Part shown: piece after piece, positions 17,189 through 25,463 of the stretch
Position numbering within the stretch: the stretch's first letter is position 1
Layout of the letters: the number at the start of each line of letters is the position of its first letter
Origin: J084 sp964471405
GTDB lineage: Bacteria > Pseudomonadota > Alphaproteobacteria > Sphingomonadales > Rhodothalassiaceae
Direction: 5' to 3'
Length of the DNA stretch: 64,000 nt
Assembly: GCA_964471405.1 (NCBI GenBank)
Contig: CAYYGH010000003.1
Location: 1 to 64,000, forward strand
The notes under the pieces: generated by a model
Seen by the model: only the letters and a program-made list of their open reading frames with translations
What the model was told of the DNA's origin: nothing
The model's database searches: none
Position numbers and translations under genes: made by a program

Positions 17189-18061
17189 ATGGAAGAAACC
17201 CCGCCCTTTGCTTTCACCGTGGATGTGGAGGAGTATTTCCAGGTAGCGGCGTTCGCCTCCGTGATTGCCCGGGACGACTGGGATCGCTGGCCGAGCCGGG
17301 TGGAGAACGGTCTGGCAGTGGTGGCCGCCCTGCTTGATGAGGCCGATCGGCGGGCAACCTTTTTCGTTCTCGGCTGGGTGGCCGAACGGCATGGCAGGTG
17401 GATCCGGGCTCTGGCCGAGGCCGGCCATGAAATCGCCCTGCATGGCTATGATCACCGGCCCGTCTTCAGCATGACGGAAGCAGCCTTCCGCCAGGATCTG
17501 CGCCGGGCCCGGGCTGCGGTGGAAGATGCGGCCGGCGTGTCGGTGACCGGCTATCGTGCACCCAGTTTTTCCATCGACGAGCGCACCCCCTTCGCCCATC
17601 GGGTTCTGGCGGAGGAAGGCTTTGCCTATTCTTCCAGCGTCTTTCCCGGCAGGACGGATCTTTATGGAATGGCCGGCGCGCCCAGGCAGCCCTACCGACC
17701 GCTTGCCGATGCGCCGGATTTCTGGGAGATTCCGGTGCCGACCCTGCGCCTTGCCGGCCGCAACTGGCCCTGGGGCGGCGGCGGCTACTATCGGCTGATG
17801 CCCGATGCGCTCTACGAATGGGGCGTGCGGCGCCTGGTGGCTGCGGGGCGGCCCGTCTTTTTCTACTGCCACCCCTGGGAATGCGATCCGGGCCAGCCCC
17901 GGGTGGCCGCCCCCCTCAAGTCCCGCGTGCGTCACTATCTGGGGCTGGGACGCATGCGCGCCCGGCTTGAGCGGCTGCTGCGCCGTCATCCATGGGGCCG
18001 CATGGATGCCCTGCTTGCCGCATGGCGGCAACGGGCCGAGGTGGCGGAGAAGAAATCGTGA
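17189..18061 (+). CDS. XrtA system polysaccharide deacetylase
   Basis: 290 aa. The start at MEETPPFAFTVDVEEYF is chosen because upstream codons give only Arg-rich sequence overlapping the ATPase gene. NodB-like metal-dependent deacetylase: the D-x-E motif is DVEEYF (D12, E14), the metal histidines lie in HGYDH (H85, H89), then GYRAPSFSI and a C-terminal FFYCHPWE motif. No signal peptide is visible, as is common in this XrtA subfamily. It would remove acetyl groups from exopolysaccharide sugars. Its stop overlaps the start of the FemAB-like gene (GTGA). Confidence 0.88.
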   Translation: MEETPPFAFTVDVEEYFQVAAFASVIARDDWDRWPSRVENGLAVVAALLDEADRRATFFVLGWVAERHGRWIRALAEAGHEIALHGYDHRPVFSMTEAAFRQDLRRARAAVEDAAGVSVTGYRAPSFSIDERTPFAHRVLAEEGFAYSSSVFPGRTDLYGMAGAPRQPYRPLADAPDFWEIPVPTLRLAGRNWPWGGGGYYRLMPDALYEWGVRRLVAAGRPVFFYCHPWECDPGQPRVAAPLKSRVRHYLGLGRMRARLERLLRRHPWGRMDALLAAWRQRAEVAEKKS

Positions 18062-19155
18062 GCGGCAAAGAGACGATCCCTTCCCAGCCCGCGCCCGGGC
18101 GGGCGGCCATCCATGTCCGGACGATGACGGGCGGGGAGGAGACGGACTGGAATGCCTATGTCGCCCGGCATGAAGATGGCGGCTTTTTCCATCGCGCGCA
18201 GTGGAGCCGCGCCTTTCAGGACGGTTTCGGATACGAAACATTCTATCTGCTGGCCGAGCGGGAAGATCCGGAATCATCCGGTCCGCTCATCTGCGGTGTG
18301 CTGCCCCTTGTGGCCATTCGCAGCCGGCTGTTTGGAAGCCGGCTTGTCTCTCTGCCCTTCCTGCCGGAAGCGGGTGTGCTGGCGGAGGATGAGGCGGTGG
18401 TGGAGGCGCTCGTGCATCGCGCGCGCGCGCTCGCATCCGAGCGGGGGTTCGCCTGGGTCGAATATCGCAGCGGAAAACCGCGCATCCCCGACAGCCAGGC
18501 GGTCACGGGCCGGTATGCCGATTTCGTCGCCGAGATCGCGGCCGATCCGCAAGCACGCCTCAAGGCCATCCCCCGCAAGCAACGGGCCTGCGTGCGCAAG
18601 AGTCTGAAGCTGGGCCTCGATCACTACGTCACACGCGAGATCGAGCCGTTTCTGACGCTGTATCTGCGCAATCTCCACCATCATGGCACGCCGGCCTTCC
18701 CGCGGCGCTGGTTTTCGGCACTGCTGGCGGTTTTTCCCGAAGACTCCCTCGATATTCTCGTCGTCACCCATCAGGGAGAGCCGGTAAGCGCCGTGATGAG
18801 CTTCTATGAAGGAGAGACGGTTCTTCCCTATTATGCCGGCACGGCACCTGCCGCGCGACGTCTGTTCGCTCATGACTACATGTACTGGGCCTTGATGGCG
18901 CATGCCTGGGAGCGGGGCTGCCGGCGTTTCGATTTCGGGCGATCGCGGGTGGACAGCGGCCCCTATCACTACAAACGCCACTGGGGATTTGCCCCTCGGG
19001 AGCTGGTCTACCAATATGATCTGGTGACCGCCGGCGAGCCGCCGGACATGCGTCCGGAAAACAGACGCTATCGGCTGTTCGTGCAGATGTGGCGGAAGCT
19101 GCCCTTCGCGCTGGCCAACCGCCTCGGCCCGCTCGTCGTCAAGGGGCTGGGCTGA
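18058..19155 (+). CDS. FemAB family XrtA/PEP-CTERM system-associated protein
   Basis: 365 aa from GTG 18058, overlapping the deacetylase stop by four bases. It has the double GNAT fold of FemAB-like acyl or aminoacyl transferases. Recognisable segments are EDGGFFHRAQWSRAFQDGFG at the N-terminus, IPRKQRACVRKSLKLGL in the middle, and FDFGRSRVDSGPYHYKRHWG near the C-terminus, the last being diagnostic of the XrtA-linked family. It likely transfers an acyl or aminoacyl group, possibly supplied by the ligase-ACP-decarboxylase module, to a polymer or lipid intermediate; the substrate is inference. Confidence 0.86.
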   Translation: MSGKETIPSQPAPGRAAIHVRTMTGGEETDWNAYVARHEDGGFFHRAQWSRAFQDGFGYETFYLLAEREDPESSGPLICGVLPLVAIRSRLFGSRLVSLPFLPEAGVLAEDEAVVEALVHRARALASERGFAWVEYRSGKPRIPDSQAVTGRYADFVAEIAADPQARLKAIPRKQRACVRKSLKLGLDHYVTREIEPFLTLYLRNLHHHGTPAFPRRWFSALLAVFPEDSLDILVVTHQGEPVSAVMSFYEGETVLPYYAGTAPAARRLFAHDYMYWALMAHAWERGCRRFDFGRSRVDSGPYHYKRHWGFAPRELVYQYDLVTAGEPPDMRPENRRYRLFVQMWRKLPFALANRLGPLVVKGLG

Positions 19156-19201
19156 GGATGTCGGCACGCAAAGGGGGTGACGAGCGAAAAAAGCGGGGTC
19201 G

Positions 19202-20431
19202 ATGCGTGTACTGTGCCTTTTCCACCGGGTGCCCTTTCCTCCCGACAAGGGGGAGAAGCTGAGAGGATTCCATCTGCTTGCCGCTCTGGCCGAGCGGTTC
19301 GCCCTTGAGATCGGTGCCTTCTTTGACGAGGGAGAGGAGGCCGAGGCCGAGGCCTTTCTCGCCCGCCATGCCGAACGGTGGCGACTGGTGCCGCTGGGAC
19401 GCGGCCGCCCTCTCCTGCGTGGCGGCATGGCCATGGCCGCAGGCGGTGCCTTGAGCGCAGGCTATTTCCACGATCGGCAGCTTGGACGATTTGTGGAGGA
19501 AGCCTGCGAGCGGGGAGTGGAGGCGGCCTACGTATTCTCCGGCCCCATGGCGCAGTATGTCTGCGATCATCGGGGCCGTGCGCGCATGCCCTTTCTGCTC
19601 GATCTCGTCGATGTCGATTCGGCAAAATGGGCGGCCCTGGCCCGGCGGCGTCCGTTTCCCGTCGGTCCGCTTTATGCCTTGGAAGGCCGCCGGTTGGCCG
19701 CCTTCGAGGGACGCGCCGCGGCGGCGGCCGGGCTGGTGACCCTTGTTACGCAGGCGGAAGCGACGCTTTTCCGCCGTCTTCATCCCGACATCCCGGCAGA
19801 ACGGGTGGCGGTGCTGGAAAATGGGGTGGATACCGGCTTCTTCGTGCCGCGTCCGCGTCGGCCCGGCGGGGCGCCCGCACTCATTTTCACGGGCCGGATG
19901 GATTATGCTCCCAATGTTGAGGGCATCTGCTGGTTCGTCCATCATGTCTGGCCCGGGCTTGTCGCCCGTCATCCGCAGCTGCGGCTTCTGGTGGTGGGGG
20001 CCGAGCCGGTGCGAGCGGTCAGACGCCTGGCCCGGGATCCCCGCATCACGGTAACTGGACGCGTGCCGGATGTCCGCCCGTTCTATGAGGAGGCCGATAT
20101 CGCGATCGTCCCGCTCATGACGGCCCGTGGCATCCAGAACAAGATTCTGGAAGCCATGGCGATGGCGATGCCGGTGGTGGCTTCTCCGGCGGCCTTCGAG
20201 GGCCTTGATCCCGGGGCGTGCGATGTCCTGACGGTGGCGCCGGCGGAACCGGCTTCCTGGGTGGCGGCCGTGGATGCCCTGCTTCGCAATCCCGACCGGC
20301 GGCGGATGCAGGGACAGCAGGCGCGAGACTTCGTCCGTGGCCGCTATGGATGGGCGCAGCAGGGGCGGCGCCTTGCGGAGATGATCGCAGGGCTTGCTGC
20401 CGGCTGCCGGATGGGGGAGGCATCCTCATGA
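19202..20431 (+). CDS. XrtA/PEP-CTERM system glycosyltransferase (TIGR03087-type, GT-B fold)
   Basis: 409 aa. The N-terminal domain begins MRVLCLFHRVPFPPDKGEKL, typical of this family. The C-terminal GT1 domain has VLENGVDTGFFVPRP, a FTGRMDYAPNVEGI strand, and the nucleotide-sugar segment VPLMTARGIQNKILEAMAMA. It would add a sugar from an NDP-sugar to the exopolysaccharide repeat unit at the cytosolic membrane face. It overlaps xrtA by ATGA. No initiating sugar-phosphate transferase, flippase or polymerase is encoded in the window. Confidence 0.9.
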   Translation: MRVLCLFHRVPFPPDKGEKLRGFHLLAALAERFALEIGAFFDEGEEAEAEAFLARHAERWRLVPLGRGRPLLRGGMAMAAGGALSAGYFHDRQLGRFVEEACERGVEAAYVFSGPMAQYVCDHRGRARMPFLLDLVDVDSAKWAALARRRPFPVGPLYALEGRRLAAFEGRAAAAAGLVTLVTQAEATLFRRLHPDIPAERVAVLENGVDTGFFVPRPRRPGGAPALIFTGRMDYAPNVEGICWFVHHVWPGLVARHPQLRLLVVGAEPVRAVRRLARDPRITVTGRVPDVRPFYEEADIAIVPLMTARGIQNKILEAMAMAMPVVASPAAFEGLDPGACDVLTVAPAEPASWVAAVDALLRNPDRRRMQGQQARDFVRGRYGWAQQGRRLAEMIAGLAAGCRMGEASS

Positions 20432-21420
20432 GGTGGTCCGCCCCCCCATTGGGGCGACGGTTCTGGCCGGCGCCGTCTGCAGGGGCTGCGCTCATGGCGG
20501 TCTGGGTCGGCCTTGGCCTGCTCTATCTGCCGACGCTTCGTCATCTGCTTTCCGTATGGACGGGCAATGTTGTCTTCCATCACCAGCCCCTCGTTCTGGC
20601 CGTGGCCGCCTGGCTGATCTGGCGTCAGGTCATCCGGGCAGACGGGCAGGGAAGGGAAGGCGGCAGCATCATGCCGGTCGTGCTGGCGGGTCTGCTGTCC
20701 TGGGGCTGGTTTGTCGCCTGGCTTGCGGATCTGGCAATCGGCATGCATGCGGGGTTCATCGGCCTTCTCGGTGCGGCGGCCCTCCTGGCTGTGCCGGCAT
20801 CGCGATGGCGGGAGCTGCGTTTTCCGCTGGGTTATCTTCTGCTGTCGGTGCCGGCCGGTCTGCTGCTGGTCCCTCCTCTGATGGCCTGGACGGCCTGGCT
20901 GGCCGTCCGGATTCTGGCGCTTTCGGACGTCACCTTCTGGCAGGACGGTTTTTTCATCGATCTGGTCACGCCGCAGGGGATCGTCCGCTTTTCCATCGAG
21001 GCGGCCTGTTCGGGCGTACGCTATCTGTTTGCAAGTGCTGCCGTTGGTCTGCTGTTCGCCTGGATCGCGGCCCGCGGTCTGCGGCGGCTTGTGATCGTGG
21101 GCATCTTCCTCTTCGTTCCCATCTTTGCCAACGCCTTGAGAGCGGCCGGCATTCTGCTTCTGGCCGCCAGATATGGCCTTCTCGTGGCCCAGGGCATCGA
21201 CCACCGGCTTTATGGTCTCATCTTCTTCCTGGCCACCTTGGCGCTGAGCTTTCTTCTTGCCTGGCCCTTGACCGGACGGGACGGCCACCATCCCCCTCCT
21301 GCCGGCAGAGAGGAAGCGGCCGGGGCGCCGGCACGCATTCCCGTCACCCGACTTGCCGCCTTTCTGGCGGCGGCAGCCTTTGGCCCGGGTCTCGCGCTGG
21401 TCTGGCGTCTCGTCCTGTAG
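20428..21420 (+). CDS. xrtA: Exosortase A
   Basis: 330 aa polytopic membrane protease/transpeptidase that recognises PEP-CTERM sorting signals. The start has GGGGGAGG seven bases upstream. About eight hydrophobic segments are visible. The catalytic triad region is present: Cys194 in EAACSGVRYLF, Arg238 in NALRAAG, His259 in GIDHRLYG. It ends soon after the catalytic core and has no EpsI (DUF3485) extension, which many XrtA proteins carry. No PEP-CTERM substrate was found in the window, so the cognate proteins must lie elsewhere. Confidence 0.93.
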   Translation: MRWSAPPLGRRFWPAPSAGAALMAVWVGLGLLYLPTLRHLLSVWTGNVVFHHQPLVLAVAAWLIWRQVIRADGQGREGGSIMPVVLAGLLSWGWFVAWLADLAIGMHAGFIGLLGAAALLAVPASRWRELRFPLGYLLLSVPAGLLLVPPLMAWTAWLAVRILALSDVTFWQDGFFIDLVTPQGIVRFSIEAACSGVRYLFASAAVGLLFAWIAARGLRRLVIVGIFLFVPIFANALRAAGILLLAARYGLLVAQGIDHRLYGLIFFLATLALSFLLAWPLTGRDGHHPPPAGREEAAGAPARIPVTRLAAFLAAAAFGPGLALVWRLVL

Positions 21421-21450
21421 GAGGCAAGGGCGGGAGGCTGGTGGGGTCCC

Positions 21451-22206
21451 TCATGCGCCTGCATCAGCGGGCGGAGCCTCCAGGGCATAGCCCGCCGCGC
21501 GCACGGTGCGGATGGGATCGACCTCTCCTGCCGCATTGAGCGCCTTGCGCAGCCGCCGGATATGGACATCGACGGTGCGGATTTCGATGTCGCTGTCGAG
21601 CCCCCAGACGGCATCAAGCAGCTGTTCGCGACTGAACACGCGGCCGGGATGTTCCATCAGATGCCGCAGCAGTCGGAATTCCGTGGGACTCAAGTGAACC
21701 TCACGCGCGCCGCGCCGGACCTTGTGGGCGACGGGATCAAGGGTGATGTCGCCGGCGGTCAGGATTTCACCATGAAGCGCAGGACGCACCCGGCGCAGCA
21801 CCGCATGAATGCGGGCGATCAGCTCACGTGGGGAAAAGGGCTTGGTGACGTAGTCGTCGGCTCCGGTTTCAAGACCGCGTACCCGATCGGCTTCCTCGCC
21901 CCGGGCGGTGAGCATGATGATCGGCAGATTGCGGGTGTCCTTGCGCCGGCGCAGGCGACGGCAGAGCTCAAGCCCCGACAATTCGGGCAGCATCCAGTCC
22001 ACGATCGCAAGATCGGGTGGATCCTCCAGGATGCGCAGCCAGCCTTCCTCGCCGTCCGGTGCGGTCGTGACCGCAAAGCCCGCCGCGACAAGATTGTAGG
22101 ACAGCAGCTCCAGAAGATGAGGATCATCCTCGATCACCAGCACGCGCGGGCCTTCTTCGGCCGCCGGCCGGGACGAGGCGGAATCAGTGCTCGCCATCGC
22201 CCTCAT
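21451..22206 (-). CDS. phoB: Phosphate regulon response regulator PhoB
   Basis: 251 aa OmpR/PhoB-family regulator. The receiver domain has the acidic pocket (EDD) and phospho-acceptor D70 in IVDWMLPELSG, then TARGEE and KPFSPREL (conserved Lys). A winged-helix DNA-binding domain follows (LSPTEFRLLRHLMEHPGRVF, DVHIRRLRKAL). It is activated by PhoR under phosphate limitation and binds Pho boxes. It overlaps phoU by 23 bases; an alternative ATG at 22197 is also possible. phoB is downstream of phoU on the minus strand. Confidence 0.95.
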   Translation of the reverse strand: MRAMASTDSASSRPAAEEGPRVLVIEDDPHLLELLSYNLVAAGFAVTTAPDGEEGWLRILEDPPDLAIVDWMLPELSGLELCRRLRRRKDTRNLPIIMLTARGEEADRVRGLETGADDYVTKPFSPRELIARIHAVLRRVRPALHGEILTAGDITLDPVAHKVRRGAREVHLSPTEFRLLRHLMEHPGRVFSREQLLDAVWGLDSDIEIRTVDVHIRRLRKALNAAGEVDPIRTVRAAGYALEAPPADAGA

Positions 22207-22912
22207 CTCCAGGCGCGGTGATCACGGCACTTTCATCACTCTTGGGGCGCTCGTCCGGCAGCTGCTCGCCTTCGACCATGAAATAGACGAGCTCGGCGAT
22301 ATTGGTGGCCTGATCGCCGACGCGCTCCAGATTCTTGGCGATGAACAGCAGATGGGTTGCGGCCGTGATCCGGCGCGGATTTTCAACCATGTAGGTGAGC
22401 AGCTCGCGGAACAGGCTGGTATAGAGGGCGTCCACCTTGGCGTCCGACTGCCAGACGGCCACGGCGGCCTTCGTGTCGCGGCCGATGAAGGCGTCGATCA
22501 CCTGGGCCAGCATGCCCCGGACCTCTTCCGCCAGCACCGGCAGCAGTTGCGAGGGCGCATCGGGAAGCGTGCCGATCAGCACGGTCGTGCGTTTGGCGAT
22601 GTTCTTCGCATAGTCGCCGACACGCTCCAGAGCATTGATGATCTTGACGATGGCCATGATCTCGCGCAGGTCGTCGGCCACGGGGGCTCTGAGCGCGATG
22701 ATCTCGATCGCCTTGCGCTCGCCTTCGGCCTCCATGGCATCGAGGGTCCTGTCCCGCTGGACGACGCTTTCGGCAAGCGCCGAGTCGCGTTCCACGAGGG
22801 CCCGCACGGCATCGGCCAGCTCCTCATCGGCAAGGGCCGCCATCTGGCTGACATGGGCGCGCAGCCGCTCGAGATCCTCGTCATAGACCTGCAGCGTATG
22901 CTGGGATGTCAT
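22184..22912 (-). CDS. phoU: Phosphate transport system regulatory protein PhoU
   Basis: 242 aa, two tandem three-helix PhoU repeats. The metal-binding segments are LERVGDYAKNIAKR in the first repeat and LERVGDQATNIAEL in the second. It links Pst transporter status to PhoR and represses the Pho regulon when phosphate is ample. It diverges from pstS over a 347-base region carrying Pho-box-like elements, and is coupled to phoB by overlap. In many alphaproteobacteria phoU follows pstB, so the arrangement here is rearranged. Confidence 0.95.
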   Translation of the reverse strand: MTSQHTLQVYDEDLERLRAHVSQMAALADEELADAVRALVERDSALAESVVQRDRTLDAMEAEGERKAIEIIALRAPVADDLREIMAIVKIINALERVGDYAKNIAKRTTVLIGTLPDAPSQLLPVLAEEVRGMLAQVIDAFIGRDTKAAVAVWQSDAKVDALYTSLFRELLTYMVENPRRITAATHLLFIAKNLERVGDQATNIAELVYFMVEGEQLPDERPKSDESAVITAPGDEGDGEH

Positions 22913-23018
22913 GCTTGCCTGCTCCCGAATTTCAAGGCCATCTCCCCGTCAGGGCCGGCCGACGGCCGCCACCACTCTAGGCTATCTAGGCAATCGCAGC
23001 ATAGCCTGAAAGGGGTTT

Positions 23019-23036
23019 GTGACGGTTTTATTGCAA
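23019..23036 (-). promoter_or_regulatory. Putative Pho box upstream of phoU-phoB
   Basis: On the minus strand this reads TTGCAAT-AAAA-CCGTCAC: two seven-base half sites with a four-base spacer, close to the PhoB consensus CTGTCAT-N4-CTGTCAT. The second half is strong and the first matches at four of seven positions. It lies about 107 bases upstream of the phoU start. Confidence 0.5.
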
Positions 23037-23126
23037 GAGCGCGCCGTGCCCGTCCCACTTGGTTCCGCCGTCATGGAAGAAGCGCAGAGGGAGGCAAGGG
23101 CGGTGGGGATTTCACCCCTTTTCGGG

Positions 23127-23144
23127 TGGTAACAGGACTGTCAC
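23127..23144 (+). promoter_or_regulatory. Putative Pho box upstream of pstSCAB
   Basis: The sequence TGGTAAC-AGGA-CTGTCAC fits the direct-repeat layout of a PhoB site, with a perfect-type second half and a four-of-seven first half. It lies about 115 bases upstream of the pstS start, a plausible activator position. Confidence 0.5.
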
Positions 23145-23259
23145 AAAGCAGGCCTAGCTTGCCCGCGTCCCCCGGCACCAAGGGTGCAGGCCGGGAGGAT
23201 GCTCTTCCGGCATGGCCGGGCACAAGGGCACCCTGAACGGATCAGAACTGGAGGGCATC

Positions 23260-24312
23260 ATGCTCCGCGGAATTCTTTCTCTTCTTGCAGGCGCGATGGT
23301 TGCGATCGTAACCGCCGCCTCGGCGGGAGCCGGGGAGGTCAAGCAGATCAATGGGGCGGGCGCCACCTTCCCCTATCCCATCTACGCCGCCTGGGCGAAG
23401 GCCTATGAGGCTGCGACCGGCGTCAAGCTCAACTATCAGTCCATCGGCTCCGGCGGTGGCGTCAAGCAGATCAAGGCCAGAACCGTCGATTTTGGCGCAT
23501 CCGACGCGCCGTTGAAGCCGTCCGAGCTTGACAAATACGGCCTCGTGCAGTGGCCGCAGGTCATGGGCGGCGTGGTGCCGGTGGTCAATCTGCCCGGCCT
23601 CAAGGCGGGTCAGCTGCGACTCGACGGGGCCACACTGGCGGCCATCTTCCTTGGCCGCATCACGAAGTGGAGTGATCCGGCCATTGCTGCCCTCAATCCC
23701 GGACTGAGCCTGCCGGATCTGCGAATCACCGTCGTTCACCGCTCGGACGGCTCGGGGACGACCTTCATCTTTACGAACTACCTGGCCAAGGTGAGCGATG
23801 AGTGGCGTCAGAAGGTCGGCAATGCGAAGGCCGTCTCCTGGCCGACGGGAATCGGCGGCAAGGGCAATGAGGGTGTGGCTTCCTACGTCAAGCGCATCAA
23901 AGGCGGCATCGGCTATGTGGAGTATGCCTATGCCGTTCAGAACAGGATGCAATATGCCCTCATGAAGAACCGGGACGGCCAGTTCGTCGCTCCCACCGTC
24001 GAGAGTTTCCAGGCGGCGGCCGCCGGTGCGGACTGGGCGCACGCCAAGGGCTACTATCTCATCCTCACCGATCAGCCCGGTGCCAAGAGCTGGCCGATCA
24101 CGGGAGCAAGCTTCATTCTCGTCTACGCCAGGGCGGACAAGCCCGAACGCACCCGCGCCGTGCTGCGGTTCTTCGACTGGGCCTTCCGGAACGGTCAGCA
24201 GATGGCGATCGACCTGCACTATGTCCCCATGCCCGAGGCCGTGGTGAGCATGGTGGAGAACACCTGGAAGAACCGCATCCGCGATCCGCAGGGCAAGCCG
24301 GTGTGGCCGTAA
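23260..24312 (+). CDS. pstS: Phosphate ABC transporter substrate-binding protein PstS
   Basis: 350 aa from ATG 23260 (GGAGG six bases upstream). The signal peptide is cleaved near ASAGAG. Phosphate-binding landmarks are INGAGATFPYPIYAAW at the mature N-terminus, YQSIGSGGGVKQI, DFGASDAPL and VVHRSDGSGTTFIF. It binds inorganic phosphate in the periplasm for the PstCAB permease. It is first in pstSCAB and followed by an intercistronic stem-loop that may set its excess over the membrane components. Probable PhoB control. Confidence 0.96.
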   Translation: MLRGILSLLAGAMVAIVTAASAGAGEVKQINGAGATFPYPIYAAWAKAYEAATGVKLNYQSIGSGGGVKQIKARTVDFGASDAPLKPSELDKYGLVQWPQVMGGVVPVVNLPGLKAGQLRLDGATLAAIFLGRITKWSDPAIAALNPGLSLPDLRITVVHRSDGSGTTFIFTNYLAKVSDEWRQKVGNAKAVSWPTGIGGKGNEGVASYVKRIKGGIGYVEYAYAVQNRMQYALMKNRDGQFVAPTVESFQAAAAGADWAHAKGYYLILTDQPGAKSWPITGASFILVYARADKPERTRAVLRFFDWAFRNGQQMAIDLHYVPMPEAVVSMVENTWKNRIRDPQGKPVWP

Positions 24313-24350
24313 TCGCCCTGATGCGAGAACACGGCATCTTTCAGCCCGAG

Positions 24351-24376
24351 GCCGGAGTGGAACGGAACGCTCCGGC
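24351..24376 (+). other. Intercistronic stem-loop between pstS and pstC
   Basis: A perfect seven-base stem (GCCGGAG with CTCCGGC) encloses a 12-base loop, 39 bases after the pstS stop. There is no good T-run, so it is more likely an mRNA-stabilising or partial-attenuation element than a full terminator. Such elements are common after binding-protein genes. Confidence 0.5.
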
Positions 24377-24458
24377 TGACGGCTTTCTAAAGACGCGCTG
24401 ATGCGCTATCGGACTCGCGCGCCGGCAGGCCGGCGAGGGACAAGGCGAAGGACACGGC

Positions 24459-25445
24459 ATGGCTGGAACGCTTGCGGTGCTGACCAGACTGGGCACAGGG
24501 GTCTTCGGTCGCGATCGGGCGGTCGGTGACCGTCTGCTGGGAGGACTGGCCTGGCTTGCCGCCGTGGGCGTGCTCGTGCTGCTGGGCGGCACCATCGTGA
24601 TGCTCATCAAGGGAGCGCAGCCGGCCTTTTCCCGATTCGGTTTCTGGACGTTCCTTACCACCGCGGAATGGAACCCCGTCACGGAGATTTTCGGGGGCCT
24701 GTCGCCGACGGTGGGCACCCTCGTGACCTCGGCCATTGCCCTGATCATCGGCCTTCCGGTCAGTTTCGGGATTGCCGTCTTCGTCACCCAGATGGCCCCG
24801 GTCTGGCTCAAGCGACCGATTTCGATGGCGATCGAGCTGCTGGCCGCGATTCCCAGCATCATCTACGGCATGTGGGGGCTGTTCGTCTTCGCTCCCTTCT
24901 TTGCCGATCACATCCAGCCCGTATTGACGGCAACCCTGGGTGAGGTGCCGTTGATCGGTCCCCTCTTCCAGGGGCCGCCGATCGGGGTGAGCGTATTTAC
25001 GGCCGGGATCGTGCTGGCGATCATGATCATTCCCTTCATTGCATCCGTGATGCGGGAGGTGTTCGAGATTACGCCTGCCCCATACAAGGAATCGGCCTAC
25101 GGGCTGGGATGCACCACATGGGAGGTCGTCTGGCATGTCATCCTGCCCTATACGCGCATCGGTGTCGTGGGCGGCGTGATGCTGGGGCTCGGTCGCGCGC
25201 TGGGCGAGACGATGGCGGTCACCTTCGTGATCGGCAACGCCCATGACCTGCACCTGTCGCTCTTTCTGCCCGGCAACACCATCGCCTCCACGATCGCCAA
25301 CGAGTTCACCGAGGCCGATGGCGAGCTCTATACGGCCTCTCTTGTGGCCCTGGGGCTGATCCTGTTTCTCATCACCTTCATCGTCCTCGCGATCTCGCGC
25401 TTCATGCTCTACCGGCTGGCGCAACGCGAAGGTGTCAGAAGCTGA
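24459..25445 (+). CDS. pstC: Phosphate ABC transporter permease PstC
   Basis: 328 aa with about six membrane segments and the ABC-permease EAA loop (ESAYGLGCTTWEVVWHVILP). PFGIAVF- and PSIIYGMWGLFVF-type segments match PstC. It partners with PstA to form the phosphate channel. It follows the pstS stem-loop and is 18 bases ahead of pstA. The start has a weak GAAGG site upstream. Confidence 0.94.
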   Translation: MAGTLAVLTRLGTGVFGRDRAVGDRLLGGLAWLAAVGVLVLLGGTIVMLIKGAQPAFSRFGFWTFLTTAEWNPVTEIFGGLSPTVGTLVTSAIALIIGLPVSFGIAVFVTQMAPVWLKRPISMAIELLAAIPSIIYGMWGLFVFAPFFADHIQPVLTATLGEVPLIGPLFQGPPIGVSVFTAGIVLAIMIIPFIASVMREVFEITPAPYKESAYGLGCTTWEVVWHVILPYTRIGVVGGVMLGLGRALGETMAVTFVIGNAHDLHLSLFLPGNTIASTIANEFTEADGELYTASLVALGLILFLITFIVLAISRFMLYRLAQREGVRS

Positions 25446-25463
25446 CGGAGGAGCGCCTTTAAG

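Larger units (their letters stand above)
22913..23259. promoter_or_regulatory. Divergent phoU / pstS control region
   Basis: 347 bases with no gene. It carries one Pho-box-like element facing each operon (listed separately), a relatively AT-rich stretch near 23010-23035, and a good ribosome-binding site (GGAGG) just ahead of the pstS ATG at 23260. Confidence 0.6.
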
